This document shows positions 41,012-49,982 of a stretch of DNA of 59,180 nt, piece after piece. A model generated the notes under the pieces. The model had not been told where the DNA came from and ran no database searches. It saw only the letters and a program-made list of their open reading frames with translations. The translations under genes and the position numbers were made by a program. Source of the stretch: W589 sp964611805 (GTDB taxonomy: Bacteria > Chloroflexota > Dehalococcoidia > Dehalococcoidales > Fen-1064); assembly GCA_964611805.1 (NCBI GenBank), contig CAZTBG010000003.1:1-59180 (forward strand). Direction: 5' to 3'. How positions within the stretch are numbered: position 1 is the first letter of the stretch; each line of letters begins with the position of its first letter.

Positions 41012-41811
41012 GCTTGGCCTCCCTGTGCAGCTATGGCTGCAGCCTCCGCTAGCTTCTGCTGTCTGTACCTGATGCTGGTCAGGGTCCGCTCCGCCCGTCG
41101 TCTCCTGCTGCCAGGGTCGTCTTCAGGAATAAGGACAATCCTGTCCACGAATGCCCCGGGGGTGACAATGGTGTCAGGCTCAAGCTCACCCGGCTCGACA
41201 ATCTCAAAGACCTCGGCTACCGTATATTTTGAGGCCATCGCAATTATAGGGTTGGCAGCCCGAGCAGTACCGTGATAGACGAGGTTACCGAACTTATCTG
41301 CCTTGTCCGCACTGATAAGACCGACATCCGGCACAATCGGCTCCTGAAAGATGTATTTAACGCCGTTTATCACGCGTGTCTCCCTACCCTCCTCGACAAG
41401 TGTGCCGATGCCTACCGGGCAGTAGATTCCGCCAAGACGCATTGCGCCGGCGTGGAGCCGTTCAATGAAAACGCCGTGAGGGATGCTTTCAAATTCGAGC
41501 GTACCCTCCTGGACACGCCTGGCAATCTCTTCAGAATCCGAAGCGTCTTCTTGCTGGATGGCACTAAAGGCAGCGATGACTTTCCTGGTCTGGGAAAGGA
41601 CTAACGCTGCACCTATTACGCCCTGTTCCTTGAGTACGTCAGCCCTCAGGACGTAGTTGTTGGTACAGATTGTGAGGTCCTTGGCACTATGTTTAGACAA
41701 TGCCTGCCAGAGGTAATTTGGTGTGCCGGGCCCCCAAAAATTAGCTGCCACCAGGTCCCCATTCCAGACTTCCGCAATTGCCTCGGCAGCGGTTGAAACC
41801 TTATCTCTCAT
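41008..41811 (-). CDS. CoA-transferase family I, subunit A
   Basis: A 267-residue alpha subunit (MRDKVSTAAEAIAEVWNGDLVAANFWGPGTPNYLWQAL; the usual oxyanion GxGxP region is GPGTPNY). I chose ATG 41811, which has TGGAGA upstream and matches the family start, instead of one 24 nt earlier. First gene of the minus-strand operon CoA-transferase A-B-esterase 3-2-1. The 285-nt region upstream is shared with the divergent esterase 4 gene. Confidence 0.9.
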   Translation of the reverse strand: MRDKVSTAAEAIAEVWNGDLVAANFWGPGTPNYLWQALSKHSAKDLTICTNNYVLRADVLKEQGVIGAALVLSQTRKVIAAFSAIQQEDASDSEEIARRVQEGTLEFESIPHGVFIERLHAGAMRLGGIYCPVGIGTLVEEGRETRVINGVKYIFQEPIVPDVGLISADKADKFGNLVYHGTARAANPIIAMASKYTVAEVFEIVEPGELEPDTIVTPGAFVDRIVLIPEDDPGSRRRRAERTLTSIRYRQQKLAEAAAIAAQGGQA

Positions 41812-41965
41812 AGATTTTCTCCATTCTTTCTGCATTATTCAGGGTTCGGTTGAATTATCGTCACATAATTTATAGATATGCTGCTGATTTATCTTCTTAT
41901 CACCGCAAGTTTTTTATTATTACACTGCCAGACATATTCTGCAAGGCGCGGTCGAAAGCACTCAC

Positions 41966-41995
41966 TTGACATCTGCACAACTATACTCATAGACT
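41966..41995 (+). promoter_or_regulatory. Promoter of esterase 4 and following genes
   Basis: TTGACA (41966-41971), 18 bp, TAGACT (41990-41995), start near 42002, about 95 nt before the esterase ATG. The gap of about 285 nt also must hold the divergent CoA-transferase promoter, which I could not place. Confidence 0.6.
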
Positions 41996-42096
41996 GAGAA
42001 TACTCGCATGATAATAGATAGCCAAACTGTTAAATTTTATGTTAACTTTACCCCGCTTAATGCCTCATCTATGACATATAGAAAAAGGAGAACCAG

Positions 42097-43644
42097 ATGA
42101 ATCCTGTAGTGGAGACAACCAGTGGTAAAGTCGAGGGTCTCGAGAAAGACAGCCTCAAGATTTTCCTGGGAATACCCTTTGCTGCTCCGCCTATCGGAGA
42201 GAGGCGCTGGCTCCCTCCCCAACCTGTGAAACCCTGGTCAGGAGTAAAGGAGACAAAGTCATATATCGCCACCGCCCCGCAGCACATAGTCCCGCTAAGC
42301 CCGGACAGCCCTTTCCAGCCCAGTCCAAAGCTTGACCTTAGCCTCGGTATGCAGCCAGAGATAAATGAGGACTGCCTCCAGTTGAACATCTGGACGCCGG
42401 GCATTGATAATTCCCGCCGTCCGGTAATGGTCTGGATTCACGGTGGTGGTTTTACCGGCGGCACCGGTGCTTCACCAGCGTCGAACGGTGGGACTCTCGC
42501 CACTCGCGGTGATGTCGTGGTGGTGACAATTAATTACCGACTCAATGCTTTCGGCTTCTTGAGATTGAAAGATGTCACTAATGGCAGAATTCCCTCGACT
42601 GGAAACGAAGGGATGCTGGACCAGGTGGCCGCCCTGCAATGGGTGCGTGACAACATCGAGGCTTTTGGCGGCGACCCCGGTAACGTCACCATCTTCGGCA
42701 TATCAGCCGGGGGTGCCAGTGTCGCCGCGTTACTGGCCATGAAAGAAGCCAGAGGACTCTTTCACAGGGCAATCTCCCAGAGTGGCTCCGCCCACTTCCT
42801 GACCGACTTAGATGAAGCCAACAACTACGCGGAGTACTTCCTCCATGTTCTCGCTTCAAAGGGAAGCGATGCCAGCTCCCTGCGTGCCCTGACCATGGAG
42901 CAGGTGCTCGAAAACTATGTCAAAGCGCTTTCGCCTCCCAAAGGTGCCCGTGGGCCCATGCTGGTGGTTGACGGAGAGGTATTCCCTGAACTGCCGGTTG
43001 ATAGCATCAGGTCGGGTTCGGCAGACGGGGTTCCTCTGATCGCCGGCACAACCGCCGACGAGTGGCGTACCTGGCAGGCAATGGACCCGGCAATACATGA
43101 CCTGGTTGAGGGACGCATGTTCGGGCGGTTCAGGAGAATGATGCCCGACTGGGATATGACAGACACGGTGGAAGCGTATCGACAGGTACTTACCAGGCGA
43201 GGTATCAATGCTACCCCCTCCGAAATCTACCTCGCCGTGATGACGGCACGCATGTTCTGGATTCCCACCACCCAGATGCTCGAAGCCCACGGAGGACGTG
43301 GCAATCCGGCATACTGCTATATGCTTACCTGGAAAGCACCGGTGAAAGATGGCATGTTCGGCGCCTTCCACGGCATTGACGGTGGTTTCCTGTGGGGCAC
43401 CTTCAATCCCGAAATCGTGGGAACAGACCCGGCAGCCGATACACTATCTCAAAACATGCAAGATGCCTGGATAGCGTTTGCCCGTACCGGTAGTCCTAAC
43501 TGCGAAGGTCTGGGTGAATGGCCGGTCTACGGAGAGCGCCGGAAGACAATGCTGCTCGGACAGCAGTCAGGCATTGAGGAAGCCCCCTTTGAGGAAGAGC
43601 GCCGCATCTGGGACGGAGCCCCTTCCAATATCTATAAGTGGTGA
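42097..43644 (+). CDS. Type-B carboxylesterase, divergent paralogue 4
   Basis: A 515-residue cytoplasmic type-B esterase with the canonical oxyanion motif HGGGF and nucleophile elbow GISAGG. The acid region is AGTTADEWRTW and the His is in GAFHGIDGGFLWG. It is much less like the three minus-strand esterases than they are like each other, so it is an older paralogue. AAGGAGAA precedes the ATG. It heads the plus-strand run esterase-FAS1-like-MaoC-PaaK-like-S51. Confidence 0.92.
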   Translation: MNPVVETTSGKVEGLEKDSLKIFLGIPFAAPPIGERRWLPPQPVKPWSGVKETKSYIATAPQHIVPLSPDSPFQPSPKLDLSLGMQPEINEDCLQLNIWTPGIDNSRRPVMVWIHGGGFTGGTGASPASNGGTLATRGDVVVVTINYRLNAFGFLRLKDVTNGRIPSTGNEGMLDQVAALQWVRDNIEAFGGDPGNVTIFGISAGGASVAALLAMKEARGLFHRAISQSGSAHFLTDLDEANNYAEYFLHVLASKGSDASSLRALTMEQVLENYVKALSPPKGARGPMLVVDGEVFPELPVDSIRSGSADGVPLIAGTTADEWRTWQAMDPAIHDLVEGRMFGRFRRMMPDWDMTDTVEAYRQVLTRRGINATPSEIYLAVMTARMFWIPTTQMLEAHGGRGNPAYCYMLTWKAPVKDGMFGAFHGIDGGFLWGTFNPEIVGTDPAADTLSQNMQDAWIAFARTGSPNCEGLGEWPVYGERRKTMLLGQQSGIEEAPFEEERRIWDGAPSNIYKW

Positions 43645-43686
43645 TACTCCAGTAAGACCATACAACTTTGCAAGGAGGTGACAAAT

Positions 43687-44154
43687 ATGGCCCAGGAATC
43701 CCTGATTACCGATGAGGTAAAAGCTGCTATCGGCGTCGAGGTGGTCGGGCCTCCCGAGTTAATCGAAATGAAGGCAATAAAAGATTATGCCAGAGCGATT
43801 AACTGGCCCGACCCACCCAACCCGCTGCATGTCGACGAGGAGTACGCTAAAAAGACCCGGTTCGGTGGTATCATAGCGCCATGGAGCTTCTACACCAGTC
43901 TGGGTCGTGGTGTACCACGTCAGCAATTACCCTTACCGCCAGCCCGTGTCGGCATGAACGGTGGGAATGATTACGAATTCTTTCTGCCAATCCACCCCGG
44001 CGATGTAATCACTACCAGGAGCAAGATTGTCGACATCACCGAGCGAGAGGGCCGGGCAGGAAAACTAATCTTCACGGTATCCGAGAGAGCTTTCACCAAT
44101 CAAAACGGCGAGGTCGTCGGCATCGCCCGTGGCACCGGTATCAGCCAGTATTAA
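43687..44154 (+). CDS. FAS1-like/MaoC-N hotdog dehydratase subunit
   Basis: A 155-residue hotdog protein of the FAS1-like dehydratase (MaoC N-terminal) type: PLHVDEEYAKKTRFGGIIAPWSFYT, then the strand FFLPIHPGDVITTRSKIVDITER. Such proteins usually form the inactive or substrate-binding half of a two-subunit enoyl-CoA hydratase with a MaoC partner, and the next gene supplies one. ATG 43687 has AAGGAGGTG upstream. Confidence 0.88.
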   Translation: MAQESLITDEVKAAIGVEVVGPPELIEMKAIKDYARAINWPDPPNPLHVDEEYAKKTRFGGIIAPWSFYTSLGRGVPRQQLPLPPARVGMNGGNDYEFFLPIHPGDVITTRSKIVDITEREGRAGKLIFTVSERAFTNQNGEVVGIARGTGISQY

Positions 44155-44175
44155 GCTATCAAAGGAGACAGAGAA

Positions 44176-44625
44176 ATGGCCCAACTTTTTTGGGATGATA
44201 TAGAAGTAGGCATGGAAATACCCCCCTATCGGAAAGCGGTGACTTTGATGGAGCTGAACAGGTTCGCCGGAGCCAACGAGGAATTCGTGCTCATCCACAT
44301 GGACAGGGAGTACTCACGGAATGTCGCTCGCCTCCCCGATGTCATCGTCATGGGTAATCTAAAATATGCCTATCTGGCAAACATGATGACCAACTGGATA
44401 GGTGAAGACGGTACTCTGAAGAGACTCAGCGCTCAATATCGAGGCATGGACATCCCCGGACCGGCACTCAGCACCGAGCCCACCATGATTTGTAAAGGCC
44501 GGGTAACCAAGAAGTATGTCCAGGATGGCGACCACTACATTGAATGCGAGGTCTGGACAGAGACCAAGGAAGGACAGATAACAACACCGGGGTCGGCAAT
44601 AGCCATCTTACCTGTCAAGAGCTAA
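44176..44625 (+). CDS. MaoC-like hotdog hydratase subunit
   Basis: A 149-residue MaoC-type protein (WDDIEVGMEIPPYRKAVTLMELNRFAGANEEFVLIHMDREYSR). Hydratase 2 active sites have Asp and His in a DxxPxHxD-like motif; here the corresponding stretch is NEEFVLIHMD, keeping the His but not the first Asp. It starts 21 nt after the FAS1-like gene, and the two likely form one (R)-specific enoyl-CoA hydratase. Confidence 0.88.
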   Translation: MAQLFWDDIEVGMEIPPYRKAVTLMELNRFAGANEEFVLIHMDREYSRNVARLPDVIVMGNLKYAYLANMMTNWIGEDGTLKRLSAQYRGMDIPGPALSTEPTMICKGRVTKKYVQDGDHYIECEVWTETKEGQITTPGSAIAILPVKS

Positions 44626-44748
44626 AAGTCCGGCAGCCATAATAGGCCTGTACCGCCGTGCGACATCTCGGAGCGTTCGCGTTTCGGTTAAATCTTCTGA
44701 GTCGTTCGGCGGTTTCTATGCTATATCTTTAATAAGAAGGAGTAGTGA

Positions 44749-46083
44749 GTGCGGTTTAACTGGGAATTTCCTCCGGACTATTACAGTAAATCTCAAAATA
44801 TACTGGAGACCTCACTCAGCCAGGTAGCTGCCTACAGGCCGTGGCGAGCTTATGACCCTGGCCAAGAACACCCTATCGATGTGCGTTATGAAGCGATGCC
44901 AGCATTCCACAAGACGGAAATCCGTAAGAATTCCCCTCAGGGCTTGGTGCCGGCAGGCCGAGATGTAAGACGCGGTCTGGAAAGTGGAGAAATCGCTTTA
45001 GCAAGCACCAGCGGCTCGAGTGATATCAGCGTGACCAATATCTGGAACCAGGAGTGGTGGGACGCTTCAGAGAGGGCTTCATGGAAACTTAACTCTTATG
45101 CCAGTGCTATTGCCACGGGGGACCATCCGGAGGCGATTCTGGCTAACCCCCTTAACGTGGGATTTGTTTCAGATATGGTTGACCTCCCAATGGAGAAAAG
45201 ACGATTGTCACGGTTCCTCTATCTCAATGAAAAGACCAATCCGGCAACCTGGTCTTCCGAACTTATGGACAGGATGATAGGTGAATTAGATATCTTCAAG
45301 CCGGCAGTTCTTGAGGCCAATCCTTCTTTTCTGGCAAAGTTGTGCCGTTACGCTGCGGACCGTAAAAGGAAGGTCTTTCAGCCGGGGTTAATTGTTTTCA
45401 CTTATGAGTACCCAACTAAACTGCACTACCAGCAAATTCGTCAGGTCTTCGATGTGCCAACAGCCAGCTCCTATGGTACAACCGAGACCGGATACGTGTT
45501 TATGCAATGTGAGGAAGGTAAGTTTCATCAAAACAGTGAATTTTGCCGGGTAGACTTTCAACCACTAAAATCGGAACACGGCGGCCCTTTTGTTGGCAGA
45601 ATCCTGGTTACTACTTTCAACAATCCCTGGTATTACATGGTGCGCTTTGATACCAGAGACCTGGTCCGTGTTGATGAGGAGGGTAAGTGCCCGTGCGGCA
45701 GGAACTCCGGCTTTATTCTCTCCGCAATCGAAGGCAGGACAATAAGTAATACTCTGACCTGCGAGGGCAGACTCGTCACTTTACGTGAGTTGGATGATGC
45801 ATTAAGTGTTCTGAATGGTATTGACGAATACCGGCTAGAACAGGTCTCCGGCAAAACATATGATCTACACCTGGTGAGCCGGCGTTCTGATAAGGCCAGA
45901 CTCACCGAAGAAGCCTCTGAAGTGCTGAAAGAGCTTTATGGAGAAGAAGCGAGACTATCCGTTATATATGAGGACGCTCTTTCCCCGGAAGATTCAGGCA
46001 AGTACTCCATGGCAAAGGCCCTTTTCCCCATAGATATCGAGAAATATCTGGATGAAAGATACATCTCAAAGGGAGTTGACTAA
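44749..46083 (+). CDS. Phenylacetate-CoA ligase-like adenylating enzyme
   Basis: A 444-residue PaaK/CapK-like member of the adenylate-forming family: P-loop-like LASTSGSSD, the aromatic adenine motif SSYGTTETGY, DTRDLV and a C-terminal domain ending GKYSMAKALF. CPCGRNSGF is the zinc-like cysteine motif of PaaK relatives. It would activate an aromatic or other carboxylic acid to its CoA ester using ATP. The start GTG 44749 has AAGGAGTAG upstream. The substrate is not fixed; the CoA-handling neighbours support catabolism. Confidence 0.87.
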   Translation: MRFNWEFPPDYYSKSQNILETSLSQVAAYRPWRAYDPGQEHPIDVRYEAMPAFHKTEIRKNSPQGLVPAGRDVRRGLESGEIALASTSGSSDISVTNIWNQEWWDASERASWKLNSYASAIATGDHPEAILANPLNVGFVSDMVDLPMEKRRLSRFLYLNEKTNPATWSSELMDRMIGELDIFKPAVLEANPSFLAKLCRYAADRKRKVFQPGLIVFTYEYPTKLHYQQIRQVFDVPTASSYGTTETGYVFMQCEEGKFHQNSEFCRVDFQPLKSEHGGPFVGRILVTTFNNPWYYMVRFDTRDLVRVDEEGKCPCGRNSGFILSAIEGRTISNTLTCEGRLVTLRELDDALSVLNGIDEYRLEQVSGKTYDLHLVSRRSDKARLTEEASEVLKELYGEEARLSVIYEDALSPEDSGKYSMAKALFPIDIEKYLDERYISKGVD

Positions 46084-46103
46084 TATTCTCAGGCTGGTGA
46101 ATT

Positions 46104-46832
46104 ATGCGCGGTAAGAAACCCGTATATTTATTAGCAGGCGGAAGGCCAAGAAATCGCCAGACACCCGACCCTATAATCCAGGCAGTTTTTCGGGAAAGTG
46201 CCAAGTCATCACCGACAATAGCTTACGTAGGAACAGCCAACGGGGATAACGAAGACTTTTTTAACCGCATGGCAGAAATGTACAAGGATGCAGGAGCTTA
46301 CAGGGTAAACCACGCCCTGATTTCTTCTGACACGGCCGACCTGAAGAAGGCAAAGGACGTTTTAGAATCGGCGGACATTGTCTTTATCAGTGGCGGGGAT
46401 GTAGATAGAGGAATGCGTATATTGCGGGAAAAGAATATGACTGATTTTCTGACTGAGCTGTATCAACAGGGGAAACCCTTTTTCGGTAGCTCAGCCGGGG
46501 CTATCATGCTGGCAGAAGAGTGGGTCCGCTGGCGGGACCCAGATGATAACGCCAGTGCTGAACTTTTCCCCTGTCTTGGTTTTGCTACGGTTATCTGCGA
46601 TTGCCACGATGAAGAAGACGGCTGGCAGGAATTAAAGGCAGCACTAAGGCTCAAAGAAGACAACGCAATTGGATATGGACTTGTGACCGGAACGGCTATC
46701 AGAGTATTCACCGACAGCAGGATAGAAGCGTTAGGCGGTGCTATTCACCAGTATATCCGGCACGGCAAACGAGTGGACAGGGCTCCTGATATCTTACCAG
46801 TTAGTAACCTGTTACCACCTCAGACTAAATAA
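46104..46832 (+). CDS. S51 peptidase/cyanophycinase-like protein
   Basis: A 242-residue class-I glutamine-amidotransferase-like serine peptidase. YLLAGGRPRNRQ at the start, VFISGGDVDRGMRIL and the nucleophile elbow FFGSSAGAIMLAEEW carry the family features, and the catalytic His may be in DCHDEEDGW. Relatives split alpha-aspartyl dipeptides or cyanophycin. It lies 20 nt after the PaaK-like gene, probably in the same transcript. Confidence 0.87.
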   Translation: MRGKKPVYLLAGGRPRNRQTPDPIIQAVFRESAKSSPTIAYVGTANGDNEDFFNRMAEMYKDAGAYRVNHALISSDTADLKKAKDVLESADIVFISGGDVDRGMRILREKNMTDFLTELYQQGKPFFGSSAGAIMLAEEWVRWRDPDDNASAELFPCLGFATVICDCHDEEDGWQELKAALRLKEDNAIGYGLVTGTAIRVFTDSRIEALGGAIHQYIRHGKRVDRAPDILPVSNLLPPQTK

Positions 46833-46961
46833 ACACTGCCTTATCGGCAACATCCACTATACTAAGCTGGTTTTGCTTATGGAGAACTAAAAAGGTTAAA
46901 ATCCCCTATTTTTTACGTTCAGCTACTTCCAGCAAATTAAAACTTCAAGGGGGTGTTCTTT

Positions 46962-46994
46962 ATGCAGCTTGATTTTCCACATTATTTTACGTAG
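46962..46994 (+). pseudogene. Eleven-codon open frame with strong ribosome site, possible gene remnant
   Basis: ATG at 46962 behind AAGGGGGTG (46947-46955) encodes only MQLDFPHYFT before TAG. The peptide resembles the N-terminus of PaaK-like ligases (the one at 44749 begins MRFNWEFPPDYY). It may be the stump of a lost paralogue, cut just before the tRNA, or chance. Confidence 0.25.
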
Positions 46995-47016
46995 AATCTA
47001 GGTACACTCCACGCGT

Positions 47017-47092
47017 GGGCGGTTAGCTCAGTGGTTAGAGCGCTTGCTTCACACGCAAGAGGTCACAAGTTCAAGTCTTGTACCGCCCACCA
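47017..47092 (+). tRNA. tRNA-Val (CAC)
   Basis: Full cloverleaf: acceptor GGGCGGT with ACCGCCC, D arm GCTC..GAGC, anticodon stem CTTGC/GCAAG around TTCACAC (anticodon CAC), T arm ACAAG-TTCAAGT-CTTGT, encoded CCA at 47090-47092. No integrase gene or attachment-site duplication was seen next to it. Confidence 0.96.
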
Positions 47093-47422
47093 TAGTGTAC
47101 AATAGGCAGAACTCCCAGCCTTTCCTCACTCAGGTCTCTTACCGGTATCAGGACTGCCCAGCCCCCCTTTTCCCACGAAAGTAACGAGATAAGCATGCGT
47201 TGTCAGTGCACAACCTGTATAGAGGATACTGTTTTTTCAGAAAGGTGAAACCATGCGAGTTGTTTTTCCTAGTCTCGGATAAAGCTAATTTAGTAACCGG
47301 CCAGAACTTCATCGTAGGTGGCTGACACAACCTGGGGGGACCTTAAAAAACAGATATGCAGGATAAGATTTAACTACCCCTATTGCCATAATTAGTCTAC
47401 TCTTAAGGGCAGCCAGATTAAA
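47093..47422. other. Intergenic region downstream of tRNA-Val
   Basis: About 330 bases before the regulatory block of the Fe-S/Etf operon. I see no protein gene, RNA fold or repeat of note. A T-run (CTGTTTTTTCAG, about 47229-47240) is not preceded by a clear stem. Confidence 0.45.
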
Positions 47423-47445
47423 TTCATATGATTACCACATATGAA
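47423..47445. promoter_or_regulatory. Perfect 8-7-8 inverted repeat, candidate operator
   Basis: TTCATATG-N7-CATATGAA, about 65 bp upstream of the promoter of the Fe-S/Etf operon. The same 8-7-8 geometry as the operator of the acyl-CoA dehydrogenase operon (23977-23999) but a different sequence. Typical of a dimeric regulator binding site. Confidence 0.5.
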
Positions 47446-47466
47446 CTACCTCCTCCTTGAAATATA

Positions 47467-47506
47467 TTGATTACTTGGCATATTAATTGATTACTTGGTA
47501 TATTAA
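47467..47506. repeat. Two tandem 20-bp direct repeats
   Basis: Units 47467-47486 and 47487-47506 (ATTGATTACTTGG(C/T)ATATTA) differ at one base. They are spaced two helical turns apart and the second overlaps the predicted -35, an arrangement expected for a regulator binding twice on one face of the DNA. Confidence 0.7.
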
Positions 47507-47516
47507 TAGTAGGATA
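47488..47516 (+). promoter_or_regulatory. Promoter of the Fe-S/Etf operon
   Basis: TTGATT (47488-47493), 17 bp, TAGGAT (47511-47516), start near 47523, about 47 nt before the first ATG. The -35 lies inside the second tandem repeat. Confidence 0.5.
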
Positions 47517-47569
47517 TGTTTGGCCGTGGTCATCTTCTGCATATAGTAGTGCGAGTTGGAGGGTAAAGC

Positions 47570-48619
47570 ATGTACGAGCTTAAATTTGATGAAAGCGAAT
47601 GCTTGAGTTGCGCAACCCAGGACTGTCTTACCAGGTGCCAATATATGGATATAGACAGGGATACCGCCAAGGCAGAAATACTGAAGATTGCCCGTGGTGA
47701 GGACTCGTTTGCACTGCATGACTGCGTGACCTGTTATGCCTGCGAGGAATATTGCCCGGTTAACAATCACCCGTTCTATTTAATCGTTGAGAAACAGGAG
47801 GAGCTTGACGTGCCTCCCCTGCCCAGACCCCTTATCCGGCGGGGCATACAGACAGGCATTCCTTTCCGGGGAGAACCCGTAATCGAAGAGGTAAATGGGC
47901 GGGCGCTGGACATGGGTGCCTTCGCTGACCTGATGTATCTGATACAGGGGAAGCTCTTCGATGACCTTCCTGTAATTTCGACAGACCCGCGTAAGATGTT
48001 CCACTACTTCTGCCAGCTTATGTACCTGCACTATGCCAGAACATCCGTAATAAAGGAGAGACTCCCCGGAATTCTCCAGACTATCGCCAGGCACAACGTT
48101 ACCGAGGTAATATGTTTCCATGACGAGTGTTACGGCACCTATACCTCATATTGCCCGGCAGTCGGGATTGATGTTCCCTTCAAATCAATCCATTTCTTTG
48201 AATTCCTCTACAATAGACTGAATGAGCTCAGGGACGAGATAACGCCGGTAAACCTGAAGGTGGCCTATCAGCGTCCCTGCTCCTCCCGGCTTTCTTCAGA
48301 CAAGCACCATTTTGTCCGGGACATCTTTGACCTGATAGGTGCCGAGTATGTTGAGCGGGAGTATGTCGACGAGAATGCCCTCTGCTGTGGCGGCACAATT
48401 CAGGGACAGCGGCGGGAAGGTAGCCGTAAGCGTGCCGCTGATGTCCAAAGGAGGAACATTGAAGACATGAAGAACGCCGGTGCCGAGGTCTGTGTCTTCA
48501 ATTGTCCCGCCTGTTATACCACCCTGGGCAGACTGGTTGCCCAAAACGGAATAAGACCTATCTTTATGAGCGACCTTTGTCGGTTGGCCATAGGCGAGAA
48601 ACCGGCAGGATGGAGGTGA
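47570..48619 (+). CDS. Fe-S and CCG-domain oxidoreductase subunit (GlpC/HdrB-like)
   Basis: A 349-residue iron-sulfur protein. Two [4Fe-4S] motifs are at the start: C11, C14, C19, C23 and C52, C55, C58, C62 (followed by Pro). A first, degenerate CCG-like region has FHDECYGTY. A clear C-terminal CCG domain has RPCSSRL, LCCGGTIQG and NCPACYTTLG. CCG domains in HdrB/HdrD bind special clusters that handle disulfide or electron bifurcation chemistry. It is the first gene of a five-gene operon with GlcD-like, HdrD-like and EtfBA subunits. Confidence 0.9.
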   Translation: MYELKFDESECLSCATQDCLTRCQYMDIDRDTAKAEILKIARGEDSFALHDCVTCYACEEYCPVNNHPFYLIVEKQEELDVPPLPRPLIRRGIQTGIPFRGEPVIEEVNGRALDMGAFADLMYLIQGKLFDDLPVISTDPRKMFHYFCQLMYLHYARTSVIKERLPGILQTIARHNVTEVICFHDECYGTYTSYCPAVGIDVPFKSIHFFEFLYNRLNELRDEITPVNLKVAYQRPCSSRLSSDKHHFVRDIFDLIGAEYVEREYVDENALCCGGTIQGQRREGSRKRAADVQRRNIEDMKNAGAEVCVFNCPACYTTLGRLVAQNGIRPIFMSDLCRLAIGEKPAGWR

Positions 48620-48623
48620 TTTG

Positions 48624-49982
48624 ATGGACTCCGTATACCAGGCACTGGTTGACATCGTCGGACAGGAACATGTCTCCAACCGCCCGGAAGAGCTTTTTAT
48701 CTATTCCTATGACCTAGGAACAACCGAACCCCACCGACCTGATTACGCAGTGACGCCAAGGACAACTGAGGAAATACAGGAAATCGTTAGACTGGCCAAC
48801 AGGGAAAAGGTACCGGTGGTCCCGCTCGGTGGAGGACTATCACTGGCTGGCCTGGCTGTCCCCTTTAAGGGCGGGATTACCCTTGACCTGAAAAGGATGG
48901 ACAGTATCCTGGAGGTGAATGAAAAGGCGAGGTACGCTTTGGTGGAATGTGGAGTCTCCCAGGGACAGCTGACATCCTACCTGGAGAGAAACTATCCGCA
49001 TTTGACCCACTCGGAGCCGGGGGCGCCCCCAACGGCGACCATCGCGGGTAACGTGGCTATTCATGGGCAGGGTGATATCGCCCAGCCTTACGGTTTCAAC
49101 TCAGACATGGTTAATGGGCTGGAAATCGTATTGCCTACCGGTGAAGTATGTAAATTCGGTTCCTGTTCAATCGGCTCCGGCTGGTTTACCCTGCACCCCC
49201 TGCCTGATGTTGGCCTGTTCCTCGGTTGGTCAGGAACAACCGGCATCATCACCAAGGTATCAATCCGACTTTTCCCGGGCAGGAGAATCAGGGGTGTAGG
49301 GCAGTTTGTCGTGGAAGACGAAGAGCTTGTCCCGGAAATCATGTACAAGCTGAGCCATACCCAGATGACAGAAGATATCATCGCCTTCAGCCAGGCAATA
49401 CCACCTTTTGCCAGCGGGCTACAGCATTTTACTATCAACATCGCCGCAGATTCGGAAAAGGAGCTTGAATTCAAACAGGAAATGGTCTGGGATGATACTC
49501 TGGGAGAATACATTCGCAGCGGGGCCGGTGGGTTTCTGGGCTTTCGAAGCGGCTTACAGAGACCGCAGGTTTCAAAAACATCCGACTGGAGAAAGGGTGG
49601 CGGTTTTGAATATGTGGGTAGCATTATGCCTGTAGATACGTACCCTGAATGTTACCGGCGGGGCCGTGAGATATCGGAGAGGCATGAAATTCCCTATACC
49701 GTGCTGGGTCGGTGTGTTGGAACAGCCCATGCCATGATGTTTTCCTGGACATACGCGTTTAACCGGGCAGACCCGGAAACCATGAAACAGGCAAGAGAAG
49801 CCCTGCATGAGACAGATGACCTTGTCCTGGAGCTTGGCGGGACTATCTGGAAGCCCGGGCTTTACGGGCAGAAGCTGGTTATGGAGAGGTTAGACCCGAA
49901 TACTCTAAATCTTATGAAGAAGATAAAGCAAATGCTTGACCCCAACGGGATTATGAATCCGGGGAACTGGGAGGTAAGCTGA
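48624..49982 (+). CDS. FAD-linked oxidase, GlcD/lactate dehydrogenase type
   Basis: A 452-residue flavoprotein of the vanillyl-alcohol-oxidase family: FAD-binding PCMH domain (TTEEIQEIVRLANREKVPVVPLGGGLSLAGLAVP, LTHSEPGAPPTATIAGNVAIHGQG) and a C-terminal FAD-oxidase domain ending MLDPNGIMNPGNWEV. Relatives oxidise glycolate, D-lactate or 2-hydroxyglutarate, and in anaerobes they work with EtfAB. ATG 48624 is preferred over the TTG three bases earlier because of GGAGGTGA. It overlaps the next gene by one base. Confidence 0.92.
   Translation: MDSVYQALVDIVGQEHVSNRPEELFIYSYDLGTTEPHRPDYAVTPRTTEEIQEIVRLANREKVPVVPLGGGLSLAGLAVPFKGGITLDLKRMDSILEVNEKARYALVECGVSQGQLTSYLERNYPHLTHSEPGAPPTATIAGNVAIHGQGDIAQPYGFNSDMVNGLEIVLPTGEVCKFGSCSIGSGWFTLHPLPDVGLFLGWSGTTGIITKVSIRLFPGRRIRGVGQFVVEDEELVPEIMYKLSHTQMTEDIIAFSQAIPPFASGLQHFTINIAADSEKELEFKQEMVWDDTLGEYIRSGAGGFLGFRSGLQRPQVSKTSDWRKGGGFEYVGSIMPVDTYPECYRRGREISERHEIPYTVLGRCVGTAHAMMFSWTYAFNRADPETMKQAREALHETDDLVLELGGTIWKPGLYGQKLVMERLDPNTLNLMKKIKQMLDPNGIMNPGNWEVS

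Noticed and set aside
47017..47092. tRNA-Val as attachment site of an integrated element
   Set aside because: No integrase, no direct repeat of the tRNA 3' end nearby, and flanking genes look like ordinary metabolism.
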